This document shows, in pieces, positions 35,270-44,206 of a stretch of 64,000 bases of DNA; positions within the stretch are counted from its first letter, which is position 1, and each line of letters opens with the position of its first letter. Below the pieces are notes generated by a model. It ran no database searches. It was not told the DNA's origin and saw only the letters and a program-made list of their open reading frames with translations. A program made the translations under genes and the position numbers. Location of the stretch: contig NZ_JACHCR010000007.1 in NCBI RefSeq assembly GCF_014205845.1, forward strand, positions 124,001 through 188,000. Direction: 5' to 3'. The stretch is from Mucilaginibacter cryoferens. GTDB lineage: Bacteria; Bacteroidota; Bacteroidia; Sphingobacteriales; Sphingobacteriaceae.

Positions 35270-35838
35270 TATAGTGGTTTTGGGATACAGCTTGTTCTTT
35301 TTACTAAACGCGTTTGGATAGGGATAACATTTGAGGTGCTGATAAATTGAATGAGCGAATCGGCAGTTTGTTTTACCTTAAAAAACTCCTCGTAATCGCC
35401 AAAGCGGAAACAGGTCTTTTCGTCTTTATAACTGAGGTTAGCATTGCAAAACTCGCCTTTAAGGTGCAGGGTATCTTGTTTTTGCGAATAGGTACCGCGG
35501 ATATACTCGTTCCAATGGCCCTTGTTCATGCAGGTATCGGCACCGTAGTTTATCTTGCTCACGGTACTTATCTTCATCACAAACGAGTCGCAGCTAAATT
35601 TAATATCGTAAAGCGAATAGGTAACCAAACGCTTTTGCGCCGGTACCGAATCCTGTCGCCACTCGCCCTGTAAATAAGTAAGTCCCGGTTTTTGATAGTT
35701 GGGATTCATGGAGCAGGCGGAAAGGTAAAAGGCGAAAGGTAAAAGGTAAAAGACATTTTTGCTGAAAGCCGAAGGCAGAAAGCTGAAAACCTTTTTTATC
35801 GTTCGGACTGAAGAAAAATCGTTCAGAAATCTTAGCAT
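35269..35838 (-). CDS. Lipoprotein whose signal peptide is encoded by repeat DNA
   Basis: From ATG at 35838 (MLRFLNDFSSV) the product is about 189 aa; an ATG ten codons upstream (35868) is also possible. The stretch SAFSKNVFYLLPFAFYLSAC reaches the lipobox Cys and is encoded by the cttttacctttt/ctttcgcc repeat (35716-35800). The mature part (MNPNYQKPGLTYLQGEWRQD, KTCFRFGDYEEFFKVKQTAD) resembles a lipocalin-like small beta protein but no family is certain. It overlaps the nuclease start by 1 bp, so the two are translationally coupled. Confidence 0.7.
   Translation of the reverse strand: MLRFLNDFSSVRTIKKVFSFLPSAFSKNVFYLLPFAFYLSACSMNPNYQKPGLTYLQGEWRQDSVPAQKRLVTYSLYDIKFSCDSFVMKISTVSKINYGADTCMNKGHWNEYIRGTYSQKQDTLHLKGEFCNANLSYKDEKTCFRFGDYEEFFKVKQTADSLIQFISTSNVIPIQTRLVKRTSCIPKPL
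35716..35800. repeat. aaggtaaaagg/gctgaaagc low-complexity repeat block
   Basis: Tandem-like words (ggaaaggtaaaaggcgaaagg and gctgaaagccgaaggcagaaag) inside the coding start of the lipoprotein gene. Confidence 0.65.
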
Positions 35839-35870
35839 AAAATTGCTATTCAAAAAGCAGTAAATCAAAA

Positions 35871-35901
35871 GCCCTCTCCTTTGGAGAGGGTTGGGTGAGG
35901 C
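35871..35901. repeat. CCCTCTCC/GGAGAGGG palindrome after fumC
   Basis: gccctctcctttggagaggg plus ttgggtgaggc, one half of the 43-bp palindrome at 17629. On the minus strand it is followed by TTTTG and may act as the fumC terminator. Confidence 0.65.
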
Positions 35902-35904
35902 GTC

Positions 35905-37299
35905 TTATAAAGAACCTATCATATTTTCGGGTATAACCCATTGGTCAAACTGTTCGTTGGTAAGCAAGCCCAAGCCAATGGCGGCTTCGCGCAGGGATTT
36001 GTTTTCCTTTAACGCGGTTTTGGCAATTTTGGCAGCATTCTCGTAACCAATATGCGGGTTAAGCGCAGTTACCAGCATCAGCGAGTTTTCAAGGTGTTTT
36101 TTGATACCGGCGTAATTTGGCTCGATACCTACAGCACAATGATCATTAAACGATACGCATGCATCGCCAATTAACCTTGCCGACTGTAAAAAATTGGCAG
36201 CCATAAGCGGTTTAAACACATTCAGTTCGTAATGCCCGTTTGATCCACCTATAGAGATGGCTACATCGTTACCCATTACCTGCGCCGCTACCATGGTAAC
36301 AGCTTCGTTTTGGGTTGGATTAACCTTGCCCGGCATAATAGACGATCCCGGCTCGTTATCTGGTATATGAATCTCGCCAATGCCAGAACGCGGACCAGAA
36401 GCCAGCATCCTGATATCGTTAGCTATTTTCATTAACGATACCGCTATTTGTTTTAGCGCGCCATGGCTTTCTACAATAGCATCGTGAGCGGCCAAAGCCT
36501 CAAATTTATTTTCGGCGGTAATGAACGGCAGGTTGGTAAATTGGGCAATATATTCGGCAACCTTAACATCATAACCTTTTGGGGTATTGATGCCAGTACC
36601 TACAGCTGTACCACCAAGGGCAAGCTCAGAAAGGTGATCTAAGGTATTACGCAGGGCTTTTAAGCCGTGATTTAGCTGCGATACATAACCGGAAAACTCC
36701 TGGCCCAAAGTAAGCGGCGTAGCATCCATCAAATGCGTACGGCCAATTTTCACTACCGATTTAAAAGCCTCTACCTTTAATTGCAAGGTATCGCGCAGTT
36801 TCTCAATACCCGGGATAGTTACATCCATTAGTATTTTATATGCCGCAATATGCATGGCAGTTGGATAAGTATCGTTTGATGATTGCGATTTGTTTACATC
36901 ATCATTGGGGTGGATAAAGGTTTTGCCTTCGCCCAGTTTGTTGCCTTGCAATACGTGGACACGATTGGCTACAACCTCGTTCACGTTCATATTTGATTGT
37001 GTGCCCGAGCCTGTTTGCCAGATAACCAGCGGAAACTCCGTTGCCAGCGAACCTGTCAGTATCTCGTCGCAAACCTGTGCTATCAGGTCGCGTTTTTCGG
37101 CAGGCAGTACGCCAAGATCGGTATTAGTATAAGCGGCAGCTTTTTTAAGGTAAGCAAACGCATCAATGATCTCCTTTGGCATAGATGCCTCCGGACCAAT
37201 TTTAAAGTTGTTGCGTGAACGTTCTGTTTGTGCTCCCCAATATTTATCGGCAGGTACCTGTACCTCGCCCATGGTATCGTGTTCGGTTCTGAAACTCAT
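35905..37299 (-). CDS. fumC: Fumarate hydratase, class II
   Basis: A 464-aa iron-independent fumarase of the TCA cycle. It starts [20 protein letters not shown], with the [11 protein letters not shown] region and the catalytic loop [13 protein letters not shown] at residues 318-330, characteristic of the fumarase/aspartase family. [20 protein letters not shown] fits fumarase better than aspartase. The -7 promoter lies at 37323-37330. No anomalies. Confidence 0.96.
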   Translation of the reverse strand: MSFRTEHDTMGEVQVPADKYWGAQTERSRNNFKIGPEASMPKEIIDAFAYLKKAAAYTNTDLGVLPAEKRDLIAQVCDEILTGSLATEFPLVIWQTGSGTQSNMNVNEVVANRVHVLQGNKLGEGKTFIHPNDDVNKSQSSNDTYPTAMHIAAYKILMDVTIPGIEKLRDTLQLKVEAFKSVVKIGRTHLMDATPLTLGQEFSGYVSQLNHGLKALRNTLDHLSELALGGTAVGTGINTPKGYDVKVAEYIAQFTNLPFITAENKFEALAAHDAIVESHGALKQIAVSLMKIANDIRMLASGPRSGIGEIHIPDNEPGSSIMPGKVNPTQNEAVTMVAAQVMGNDVAISIGGSNGHYELNVFKPLMAANFLQSARLIGDACVSFNDHCAVGIEPNYAGIKKHLENSLMLVTALNPHIGYENAAKIAKTALKENKSLREAAIGLGLLTNEQFDQWVIPENMIGSL

Positions 37300-37322
37300 G
37301 GTTGTATTAAATTTTGCAGGGG

Positions 37323-37330
37323 CAAAGTTA
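37323..37330 (-). promoter_or_regulatory. fumC: -7 promoter element of fumC
   Basis: TAACTTTG on the minus strand, an exact TAnnTTTG, ending 23 bp before the ATG at 37299. The -33 position is not convincing. Confidence 0.5.
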
Positions 37331-37388
37331 TGTTTTTATATGATGTAAGGGAGAGAGAAATGGTAATCTTTTTGTGATGGAGGGGAGG

Positions 37389-38240
37389 TTATTCAACCTG
37401 TGCAAACTTCTTTTGAATAATAGTGTATCCCGCTCCGAACACTAATATCGCACACACGCATAACACCAGATAATAAGGCATGCCTAAAGCACTTAAAAAG
37501 CCATGTTGGTATTTGGGCAAAAATAAAACTAACGAAGCACTGGCGTTAATGGTAGCATGAATGATCATCCCCGGAATAACCGACCGCGTTTTATAAAAAA
37601 CCCATCCTAAAAACAAACCGCCAAAAAATGCCGGCAACGCCTGCCAGGGATTAAGGTGTAGTATGGCGAAAAATACTGCCGAGATCACTATCGCTTTTTG
37701 GGGAGAGTAATTTTTTAACAGGCCTTTTAATACAACTGCCCGGCATAGTATTTCTTCCATAATAGGCGCAGCGATAATCATGTTGATAAGCGAAAACGGA
37801 TTTTTTGTGAACATCTTTTCAAAAACTTTTTGTACCGCTGCCGGCATTGGTACTATGTCAGCAATCCGCTCCAGGCCGACAACCAACGCCAAAGTGCTGA
37901 TGATAACTACAGGTACAACCCAACCCGTTATTTTGTTAAAACTAAAATCAAAGGCGGTAGATGAATGTAGCTTTTTGCTTTTTTTAACCGCGTACATTAC
38001 CGTAAACAACATCGTAAGCACATAAAGCACTAAACTCAAAAACGCTTTTACCAACGGAGTCGCCAGGTTTTTAGCATCGGCAAAAAAAACACCTAACAAT
38101 ATCCCCCCAGCAATACTGTATAAAAGAAATATGAAAAACAGTTTGAAAAGAGACTTCCAATTGGGGTAGGTAAAATCTGTAGCAATTCGGGTGTCACCAG
38201 GGTAAGTGATCGGCGTTGGTTCAGGTTGATCTTGGTACAT
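37389..38240 (-). CDS. CPBP family intramembrane metalloprotease
   Basis: A 283-aa membrane protein, about eight helices, with the CPBP/CAAX-prenyl protease-type motifs: PIMEEILCRAVVLKGLL (EExxxR), FFAILHLNPWQALPAFFGGL and MIIHATINASASL. Such proteases cleave membrane-embedded substrates, but bacterial members mostly have unknown roles. It is followed upstream by other membrane genes on the same strand. Confidence 0.88.
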   Translation of the reverse strand: MYQDQPEPTPITYPGDTRIATDFTYPNWKSLFKLFFIFLLYSIAGGILLGVFFADAKNLATPLVKAFLSLVLYVLTMLFTVMYAVKKSKKLHSSTAFDFSFNKITGWVVPVVIISTLALVVGLERIADIVPMPAAVQKVFEKMFTKNPFSLINMIIAAPIMEEILCRAVVLKGLLKNYSPQKAIVISAVFFAILHLNPWQALPAFFGGLFLGWVFYKTRSVIPGMIIHATINASASLVLFLPKYQHGFLSALGMPYYLVLCVCAILVFGAGYTIIQKKFAQVE

Positions 38241-38258
38241 AAATATAAATAATGGTAG

Positions 38259-38669
38259 TTAAAATCCTCTATGGGCGTATAACAATGTAATTATAACAGC
38301 GAAAAAGACACAACGCCACAATAATGGCCTATATAAAGGTTTAGAATAGTTAAGCAAGCACATTATTATTATAACGGCCAACGCGCAATAGGCTAATGCA
38401 CATTCAAATTTCCAATTTGCCCAATGCAAAAAACAAAACAATATGGCAACTGAGGCAAAGCTATAAGCCACTCCGGCCAAAATTCTGTTTAGTAACGGAA
38501 TACCGAAGTCTGCATAAAGCCATAAAAATAATGGACAATAAAGAGTTGCTGATATACCACCCGAGATAACAACAATTAGCGCCGAATAAGGCACTTTAAA
38601 GAGTGTTAATAGTCCGGCAAATAAAAATATTGTTAACGGCACAAATTCAATGTATTGTTTTTTTGTCAT
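38259..38669 (-). CDS. Membrane protein of unknown function, 136 aa
   Basis: About four hydrophobic helices (MTKKQYIEFVPLTIFLFAGL, then ALIVVISGGISATLY, AGVAYSFASVAILFCF and ALAYCALAVIIIMCL). No family recognised. It is 18 bp upstream of the CPBP gene and 25 bp downstream of another small membrane gene, so a shared transcript is likely. Confidence 0.65.
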   Translation of the reverse strand: MTKKQYIEFVPLTIFLFAGLLTLFKVPYSALIVVISGGISATLYCPLFLWLYADFGIPLLNRILAGVAYSFASVAILFCFLHWANWKFECALAYCALAVIIIMCLLNYSKPLYRPLLWRCVFFAVIITLLYAHRGF

Positions 38670-38694
38670 GCAGTAAGTTTGTGGAAGTTGTTAT

Positions 38695-38994
38695 TCAGTT
38701 CTGGTTTTGATCTTTATCTACGTAATAAACCCGCCCTCCAAGTGTAGGTTCTGCAGAATTTATATAAAGTACAAATATCAATAGACCAACACCCACTATT
38801 ACCCCCACTTTACTTGATGTAATACCATTCAGAATATCCTTCTGATGCTGATTGAGCGATTTGCCTGCAAATATGGCGTCCTGAACTTCATATTTATAAC
38901 TCACCATACCATTTATCCAGCCAAAACTCAAAATAAGTATCAGCAATACTAAAACTATTAAACTTACAGAAAGCATCCGCTGTGTCACTCTCAT
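38695..38994 (-). CDS. Membrane protein of unknown function, 99 aa
   Basis: Two helices (about residues 8-28 and 62-80) with a polar loop between (VQDAIFAGKSLNQHQKDIL) and a soluble tail ending VYYVDKDQNQN. The stop of the upstream TPR gene lies 1 bp from its start, so they are cotranscribed. Function unknown. Confidence 0.62.
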   Translation of the reverse strand: MRVTQRMLSVSLIVLVLLILILSFGWINGMVSYKYEVQDAIFAGKSLNQHQKDILNGITSSKVGVIVGVGLLIFVLYINSAEPTLGGRVYYVDKDQNQN

Positions 38995-38995
38995 C

Positions 38996-40018
38996 TTAAA
39001 ACTCCCGTTTGGTTGCCGTTACCCAGGCATCCAGCGCCGATAATTTGGCATTATTATCTTTAAACCATTGCAGGTTTTCGTCCTGGTAAGCTCCAATACT
39101 TATCAGGCGTGCAAATGCCTGCATATTGTCGGTTTCGGCCAGTTTTTTAAAGTACTCAGAAAAATAGTTCTTGTAAAAAGCATCTTCTTTCTTCCCTGTA
39201 AATCCACCAGAAACCTCAAATAGCGATTTTAGTTGCAACGATAAAGAATCGGTTCTGGAAAGTCCTTTTTTATCGGTAGTTGCAGCTAATACCGAAATAG
39301 GCATCATAAAATTGCCCGAGTCCATATCGTTAGTTGATACGGTAATATTTACGTTTTTTTCGCCAGTAGATTTTATTCCGTAATTAATTATATAATGCAC
39401 ATAGTTATAAGCTTCGGTCGATCTTTTGGTCTGCGGCTCCAGCAGTAAGAAACTGCACCATGCCAATAAGGATACGCCACGCTTATTTTCATTAAAGGTG
39501 GCCATGGCATAGGCGCGCTGGCTGCTGGCATGTTTGGGCTGCAACTTAATGGCTTGTATAGCGTAACTTTCAGATTCGGCATATTTTTTTTGGCGCAGGT
39601 ACGATATGGACAAGTTATAGTATAACCGTTGGTAGTTAGGGTTTACTTCAATGCCTTTTTTATAATAGTCAATGGCCTTATCAAATTGTTTGCTATCATC
39701 ATAAATACTTCCGAGCATGTCATACGCACCTGCCGATTTAGGATCTAACTTCAGCACTTTTTCAAGGTAGGGTATGGCATCCTTCTCTTTTCCGGTACTA
39801 AATAATGTATATCCTAACTCATAGTAAGCGGTAGGATAATCCGGATAGGTTTTTATCGCTTCGTTATATTTAGCTATGGCTTTATCATACTTACCAGAAT
39901 CATTAAGGGCAACACCCTGATCAACCAGGGCTTTGGCCGCGTTATTGGCCTGCCCGAAAGCAGCCGGAGAAAAAACTATAAGCAAAAGCAGGAACAAAAA
40001 GTTGTGATAGGTTTTCAT
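38996..40018 (-). CDS. Secreted TPR protein, paralogue 1
   Basis: A 340-aa protein with a signal peptide ending AAFGQ. At least four tetratricopeptide repeats follow (ALNDSGKYDKAIAKYNEAIK, YPTAYYELGYTLFSTGKEKD, AGAYDMLGSIYDDSKQFDKA, QRLYYNLSISYLRQKKYAES). The C-terminal third is shared with the neighbour at 40059 (TRRRGVSLLAWCSFLLLEPQ-like and LKSLFEVSGGFT versus LKVVFIALGRLA, NMQAFARLISI). It probably binds other envelope proteins; the partner is unknown. Confidence 0.85.
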   Translation of the reverse strand: MKTYHNFLFLLLLIVFSPAAFGQANNAAKALVDQGVALNDSGKYDKAIAKYNEAIKTYPDYPTAYYELGYTLFSTGKEKDAIPYLEKVLKLDPKSAGAYDMLGSIYDDSKQFDKAIDYYKKGIEVNPNYQRLYYNLSISYLRQKKYAESESYAIQAIKLQPKHASSQRAYAMATFNENKRGVSLLAWCSFLLLEPQTKRSTEAYNYVHYIINYGIKSTGEKNVNITVSTNDMDSGNFMMPISVLAATTDKKGLSRTDSLSLQLKSLFEVSGGFTGKKEDAFYKNYFSEYFKKLAETDNMQAFARLISIGAYQDENLQWFKDNNAKLSALDAWVTATKREF

Positions 40019-40058
40019 GTTTAAATTTAACTAGCTGATTTAATTAAAAAAAGAAAAA

Positions 40059-41066
40059 CTAAAACTTTCTTTCTGTCCCTTCAACCCACACCTCTAACGC
40101 TTTTCGTTTATCATCGTTTTGCTGCAGCCATTGTTTATCCGCTTCTTTATTGGCGCTCATATCCATATAGCGGGCAAAGGCTGGGATATTATCAGTTTGT
40201 GCAAGTTTATAAAAGAAATCAGCATACGCCGTTTTGAAAAAATCGTTCCCGGTTTGTTTCTCGGCAAGGCGGCCCAATGCTATAAATACAACCTTTAATT
40301 GTGCGCCTAAAAAATCAGCGGGTGATAGTCCGCTTTTATTACTTACTGTTGCTACTGCACCCATAATGTTTTTATTAAGTTCAACATCCTCTGCGCTGGT
40401 TTTGCCTGCCTCGTTTTTTAATATCCCTCCCTTTAAAATACTTTGCACGTTGGTATAAGCCTCTGCCGCGCGTGCACCATCCGGTTCGAGCATTAAAAAG
40501 GTACAAAGCGCCAGCAGCGCCGGGCCCCGCTTATTTTGATGAAATGTTACCAGGGCATACAAACGCTGCCCACCGCCCCCCTGCGGATTTATTTTAATGG
40601 CCTCCATTGCAGCCTGCTCGGCCTGCGCGTAATCTTTGGTTCTAAAATAAACCAGCCCTAAACTAAAGTATGCATCGGGGCGTGTTGGTTGTATTCTAAT
40701 AGCCTGCTTGTAGGCTTCAATTGCCTGTGTGTATTGGTGGTTATCATCATAAATAACCCCCATTAAAAAATAAGCAGCCGCAGTGAAATTGGTATTTGTT
40801 TTAGTTACTTTATCCAAATAAGGCAATCCTTCCAACCCTTTATGCAAAGAGTTTAAGGTAAACCCTACCTGGTAATTTGCCTGTGCATTTTCGGCATCAA
40901 TTGCCAAAGCCTGCTTGTACTTTTCTAATGCGCCGGCGTTGTCATGTGCATTATTAAGCTGGATGCCTTGCTTAATAAGGGTAGCAACATCGGCATCCTG
41001 GGCGTAAACCGTAACCGACAACAATAAAACAACTATAATTAGACTGATGTTTTTAAACAATTTCAT
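40059..41066 (-). CDS. Secreted TPR protein, paralogue 2
   Basis: From ATG at 41066 the product is 335 aa (MKLFKNISLIIVVLLLSVTV, signal peptide ending YAQ). TPR units such as NNAHDNAGALEKYKQALAID, AAYFLMGVIYDDNHQYTQAI and DAYFSLGLVYFRTKDYAQAE match paralogue 1. The open frame extends upstream but into the divergent serine hydrolase promoter, so the start was trimmed. It lies 40 bp upstream of paralogue 1. Confidence 0.86.
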   Translation of the reverse strand: MKLFKNISLIIVVLLLSVTVYAQDADVATLIKQGIQLNNAHDNAGALEKYKQALAIDAENAQANYQVGFTLNSLHKGLEGLPYLDKVTKTNTNFTAAAYFLMGVIYDDNHQYTQAIEAYKQAIRIQPTRPDAYFSLGLVYFRTKDYAQAEQAAMEAIKINPQGGGGQRLYALVTFHQNKRGPALLALCTFLMLEPDGARAAEAYTNVQSILKGGILKNEAGKTSAEDVELNKNIMGAVATVSNKSGLSPADFLGAQLKVVFIALGRLAEKQTGNDFFKTAYADFFYKLAQTDNIPAFARYMDMSANKEADKQWLQQNDDKRKALEVWVEGTERKF

Positions 41067-41175
41067 ACTTAAACATACAAAGAGTACTAAGTAAACGAAA
41101 AAAATAAAAACTTTAATGTTTACTTGCGGTATAATTTCTAATTTTCGCGTTCGTTTAAGAGTGAGAATCCTATCT

Positions 41176-42393
41176 ATGAAGTTATTGTACAAGAGTGCCC
41201 TTCCGTTTGCCTCCGTTTTGCTGATTTTAGCAGCCTGTTCGTCAAAAAATAAAGATAAAGTGCAGAGCGCCACCGGCCCAGCCAACAGTAAACCGTTAGA
41301 TACGGTTACCCTGCTGGCCTACAACCCCAAGCAAGCCGATAAAAAAATTGACGCGGTAATGCAGGAATTGCATCGTACCCGTGGCTTTAACGGTAATGTA
41401 CTGGTAGCTAAAAAGGGAAAGATCATTTATGAAAACGCGATTGGCTGGGCCGATTACCTTCACCGCGACAGTCTGCGTATTGGTTCGCAATTTGAGCTGG
41501 CTTCGGTTACTAAAACCATGACCTCTACCGCCATTTTAATGCTGATGGAACGCGGGAAACTTACTTTAGATGATGATGTAAAGAAGTTTTTTCCCGATTT
41601 CCCTTACGATGGTGTTACCATACGCTTGTTGCTTACGCACCGCTCGGGTATGATGAACTATGTTTATTTTATTGATGATATATACCGTAGTCAGCATTTA
41701 AATCAAAAAAAAGGCATTAGTAACATGGATGCCATGAAGATGATAGCTCAGTATAAGCCGCGCCCTTTCAACGTACCCAACAAGCGCTTTTTGTACAACA
41801 ACTCCAACTTTATGGTGCTGGGTTCTATTATCGAAAAAGTAAGCGGCGAATCGTACGCCCAGTTTATGAAAGATAATGTGTTTAAACCAGCCAGCATGCT
41901 GCATACCAACGTATACTCCAAAGCTGTTTATGATAAAATACCGGTGCACGTGGTAGGGCACGATCGTGGCCAGTGGAAATACTCTGTAGCCCAAAACTTT
42001 CTGGATGGCCCGGTGGGCGATAAAGGGATTTATAGCACAGTTAAAGACCTCTTCCTGTTCGATAGGGCTTTACGCGCCGGCATCTTGCTCAAACAATCTA
42101 CACTCGATTCGGCTTACGTGCCACGCAACCCTATGCTGCATGGTCACTTTAGCTACGGCTACGGCTGGCGTACGTTTACAGCACCAGGGCAAGAGGTTAT
42201 TTACCACACAGGCTGGTGGCATGGCTTCAGACATATTTACCTGCGCGATATGAAAAACGATATCACCATTGTGCTGTTATCTAATTTAGCCAACGGAAGC
42301 CTGCTAAAACTCGATGACCTGTTTAACGCCGCCGGTATGCCCATTGTACGTAAAAGCGCGTATAACGGCAACGGCGATACCAGTGATGATTAG
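41176..42393 (+). CDS. Serine hydrolase, class C beta-lactamase-like lipoprotein
   Basis: From ATG at 41176 the product is 405 aa: MKLLYKSALPFASVLLILAAC (lipobox Cys at residue 21). The serine nucleophile lies in ELASVTKTMTSTAI (S-x-x-K); YNNSNFMVLGSIIEK supplies the Y-x-N motif and VIYHTGWWHGFRH the HTG motif. The family includes D-peptidases, esterases and beta-lactamases, so drug resistance cannot be inferred. Divergent from the TPR pair. A perfect heptamer array begins at the base after its stop. Confidence 0.9.
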   Translation: MKLLYKSALPFASVLLILAACSSKNKDKVQSATGPANSKPLDTVTLLAYNPKQADKKIDAVMQELHRTRGFNGNVLVAKKGKIIYENAIGWADYLHRDSLRIGSQFELASVTKTMTSTAILMLMERGKLTLDDDVKKFFPDFPYDGVTIRLLLTHRSGMMNYVYFIDDIYRSQHLNQKKGISNMDAMKMIAQYKPRPFNVPNKRFLYNNSNFMVLGSIIEKVSGESYAQFMKDNVFKPASMLHTNVYSKAVYDKIPVHVVGHDRGQWKYSVAQNFLDGPVGDKGIYSTVKDLFLFDRALRAGILLKQSTLDSAYVPRNPMLHGHFSYGYGWRTFTAPGQEVIYHTGWWHGFRHIYLRDMKNDITIVLLSNLANGSLLKLDDLFNAAGMPIVRKSAYNGNGDTSDD

Positions 42394-42491
42394 TCATTGG
42401 TCATTGGTCATTGGTCATTGGTCATTGGTCATTGGTCATTGGTCATTGGTCATTGGTCATTGGTCATTGGTCATTGGTCATTGGTCATTGG
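42394..42491. repeat. Perfect heptamer array (TCATTGG x 14)
   Basis: Fourteen uninterrupted copies of tcattgg, 98 bp, starting at the base after the TAG of the serine hydrolase gene. Read in frame it gives long HWSLVIG peptides in two frames, an artefact of a 7-bp unit. No spacer variation, so not CRISPR. Confidence 0.98.
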
Positions 42492-42608
42492 TGAAAGTTC
42501 ATCAACATATGTTTGTTTTAAAAATTGTAAAAATTACGTATCAATTCATTTAAACAATTACTCATCTGCATATTTGCACATCTATAATCTGCACATCATA
42601 AGAATATT

Positions 42609-42923
42609 ATGTTTGATAAAATAATGGAAGCCCAGCAAAAGGCTGGCGAATCGAAAAAACGCCTGGATGCCATTACGGTAACAGGCCAGGCCGAAGGTGG
42701 TAAAATTACCGTGACCGCCAACGCCAACAAAGTGGTAAAATCAATAGATATCGACAACGTTTTTTTGGCTGATGCCGATAAAGAAGAATTGGAAGAATTA
42801 TTGGTGATTGCCATTAATAAAGCCATGGAACAGGCCGATAATGTAAGCCAGGCCGAAATGGCCGCCATGACCAAAGATATGTTTGGCGGAATGCCGGGTT
42901 TAGGAAGTTTATTTGGGAAGTAA
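42609..42923 (+). CDS. YbaB/EbfC family DNA-binding protein
   Basis: A 104-aa nucleoid-associated protein that forms dimers and bends or coats DNA. It has the YbaB pattern: helix QQKAGESKKRLDAITVTG, EGGKITVTANANKVVKSIDI strands, then a helical tail ending in a Met/Gly-rich FGGMPGLGSLFGK. A dnaX or recR neighbour is absent here. Followed immediately by a CCCC/GGGG palindrome. Confidence 0.92.
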   Translation: MFDKIMEAQQKAGESKKRLDAITVTGQAEGGKITVTANANKVVKSIDIDNVFLADADKEELEELLVIAINKAMEQADNVSQAEMAAMTKDMFGGMPGLGSLFGK

Positions 42924-42948
42924 AGCCCCCTCCCCCCCTGAAGGGGGA
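42923..42948. repeat. CCCC/GGGG palindrome after ybaB
   Basis: agccccctccccccctgaaggggga, touching the ybaB stop codon. Dispersed-family copy. Confidence 0.6.
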
Positions 42949-42986
42949 ATAATAGTTAAGATAAATTACACACAATACTATTTACC

Positions 42987-43667
42987 ATGAAAACTACATA
43001 TTACGGTCAATCAACGGTTGAGATAGAACTAAGCAGCGGCACCAAACTGTTGTTTGATCCCTTTATAACGCATAATCCATTAGCTAAGGATATTGATTTA
43101 AATAGCCTGAAGCCAGATTACATCCTGATTTCGCACGGTCACGGCGATCACATTGCCGATTTGTTCGAGATACAGAAAAACAGTGGTGCAAAAGTTATCT
43201 GCATTGCCGAAATTGCCACCTGGCTTAACGGCAAAGGCATTGATAATGTGCACGGCATGAATATTGGAGGTGGTTTTAATTTCGATTTTGGCCGCGTTAA
43301 AATGGTAAACGCTATCCACTCCAGTACGATGCCCGATGGCTCACCAGGCGGTAACCCTGCCGGTTTCCTGTTATCTATAGAAGGTAAAAAGATCTACTTT
43401 GCAGGTGATACGGCCCTTACTTACGATATGAAGTTGCTGGCAGATGAAAACCTGGATTGGGCCTACTTCCCTATCGGCGATAACTACACCATGGGTGCAG
43501 ATGATGCCATTAAAGCCAGTGCATTTGTAAACTGCAAAAACATCATCGGCATACATTATGATTCTTTTGATGTTATTAAAATTGATAAAGACGAAGCAAG
43601 AGAAAAATTCATCAAAGCAGGGCTTAATTTAAAACTGCCTGCTGTTGGCGAAACGATGGATCTGTAG
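42987..43667 (+). CDS. UPF0173 metal-dependent hydrolase
   Basis: A 226-aa metallo-beta-lactamase fold protein of the UPF0173 (YtkL) family. The metal motif is LISHGHGDHIAD (HxHxDH), with further ligands in NAIHSSTMPDGSPGGNPAG (His), FAGDTALTYDMK (Asp) and IGIHYDSFDV (His). The length is normal. The substrate is unknown. It lies 63 bp after ybaB on the same strand. Confidence 0.9.
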   Translation: MKTTYYGQSTVEIELSSGTKLLFDPFITHNPLAKDIDLNSLKPDYILISHGHGDHIADLFEIQKNSGAKVICIAEIATWLNGKGIDNVHGMNIGGGFNFDFGRVKMVNAIHSSTMPDGSPGGNPAGFLLSIEGKKIYFAGDTALTYDMKLLADENLDWAYFPIGDNYTMGADDAIKASAFVNCKNIIGIHYDSFDVIKIDKDEAREKFIKAGLNLKLPAVGETMDL

Positions 43668-43739
43668 CAATTTTGCCGGTTATCTTATCTATATCGGCCT
43701 ATCGCTGCCCATGATGTGTAGTTAAAAACTACCTTTTTT

Positions 43740-43834
43740 GTCATTCTGGAACGTAATGAAGAATCTATTCTACACCATGCTTATTACGCCCTGTACGGTA
43801 GACGAATAGGAGATGCTTCGTACCTCAGCATGAC
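43740..43834. repeat. 95-bp inverted-repeat element, copy 2
   Basis: gtcattctggaacgtaatgaagaatc and, at the right end, agatgcttcgtacctcagcatgac, inverted with about two thirds matching. Same outline as the elements at 33437 and 50990. Confidence 0.6.
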
Positions 43835-43905
43835 AAGGTTTTGAGGGGGATGTCATTTCCACCTTCAGAATTTCACTAAATTTTATTGCTTAGTATCAAC
43901 TAACT

Positions 43906-43935
43906 AAAAAGCCTCCCGATATACTCAGGAGGCTT
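43906..43935 (-). terminator. Terminator of the small Lys-rich peptide gene
   Basis: Minus strand: AAGCCTCC and GGAGGCTT pair around a loop and are followed by TTTTTAG, 20 bp after the stop at 43955. Confidence 0.78.
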
Positions 43936-43954
43936 CTCAAATCAAAGGTTATTA

Positions 43955-44134
43955 CTACATTTTAGCAGTAGTATCCTTCATTTTTTTCTTCATCTTCATT
44001 TTTTTAACTTTCTTTTTAGTCTTAGAAGTATCAGTTTGCATAATACCATGCGTAGTTTTTACAGGTGCTTCACCCGCAAAAACGCTTCCGAAAGAGATCG
44101 CCGCTAAAGCAATCAAACAAAGTGCCTTTTTCAT
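43955..44134 (-). CDS. Small secreted Lys/Met-rich peptide, 59 aa
   Basis: Reads MKKALCLIALAAISFGSVFA (signal peptide, Ala-x-Ala cleavage site), then GEAPVKTTHGIMQTDTSKTK and a very basic KKKVKKMKMKKKMK tail. The mature part is about 39 residues. It has its own terminator and no neighbour within 70 bp, so it is a free-standing gene. Family and role unknown; possibly a nucleic-acid- or membrane-binding peptide, a guess from charge alone. Confidence 0.75.
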   Translation of the reverse strand: MKKALCLIALAAISFGSVFAGEAPVKTTHGIMQTDTSKTKKKVKKMKMKKKMKDTTAKM

Positions 44135-44206
44135 AGCTTTTATGTTTTATAGTTTTTATACTATTTATAACAATTTAACTATAGATTGTTTTCTTATTTC
44201 GTTTAA

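Noticed and set aside
42394..42491. Heptamer array as a CRISPR array
   Set aside because: There are no spacers, the unit is 7 bp and copies are perfect and contiguous; no cas gene is present.
42314..42624. Two overlapping ORFs with repeated HWSLVIG residues
   Set aside because: They are the heptamer array read in two frames, plus flanking sequence; no start signal and no conservation.
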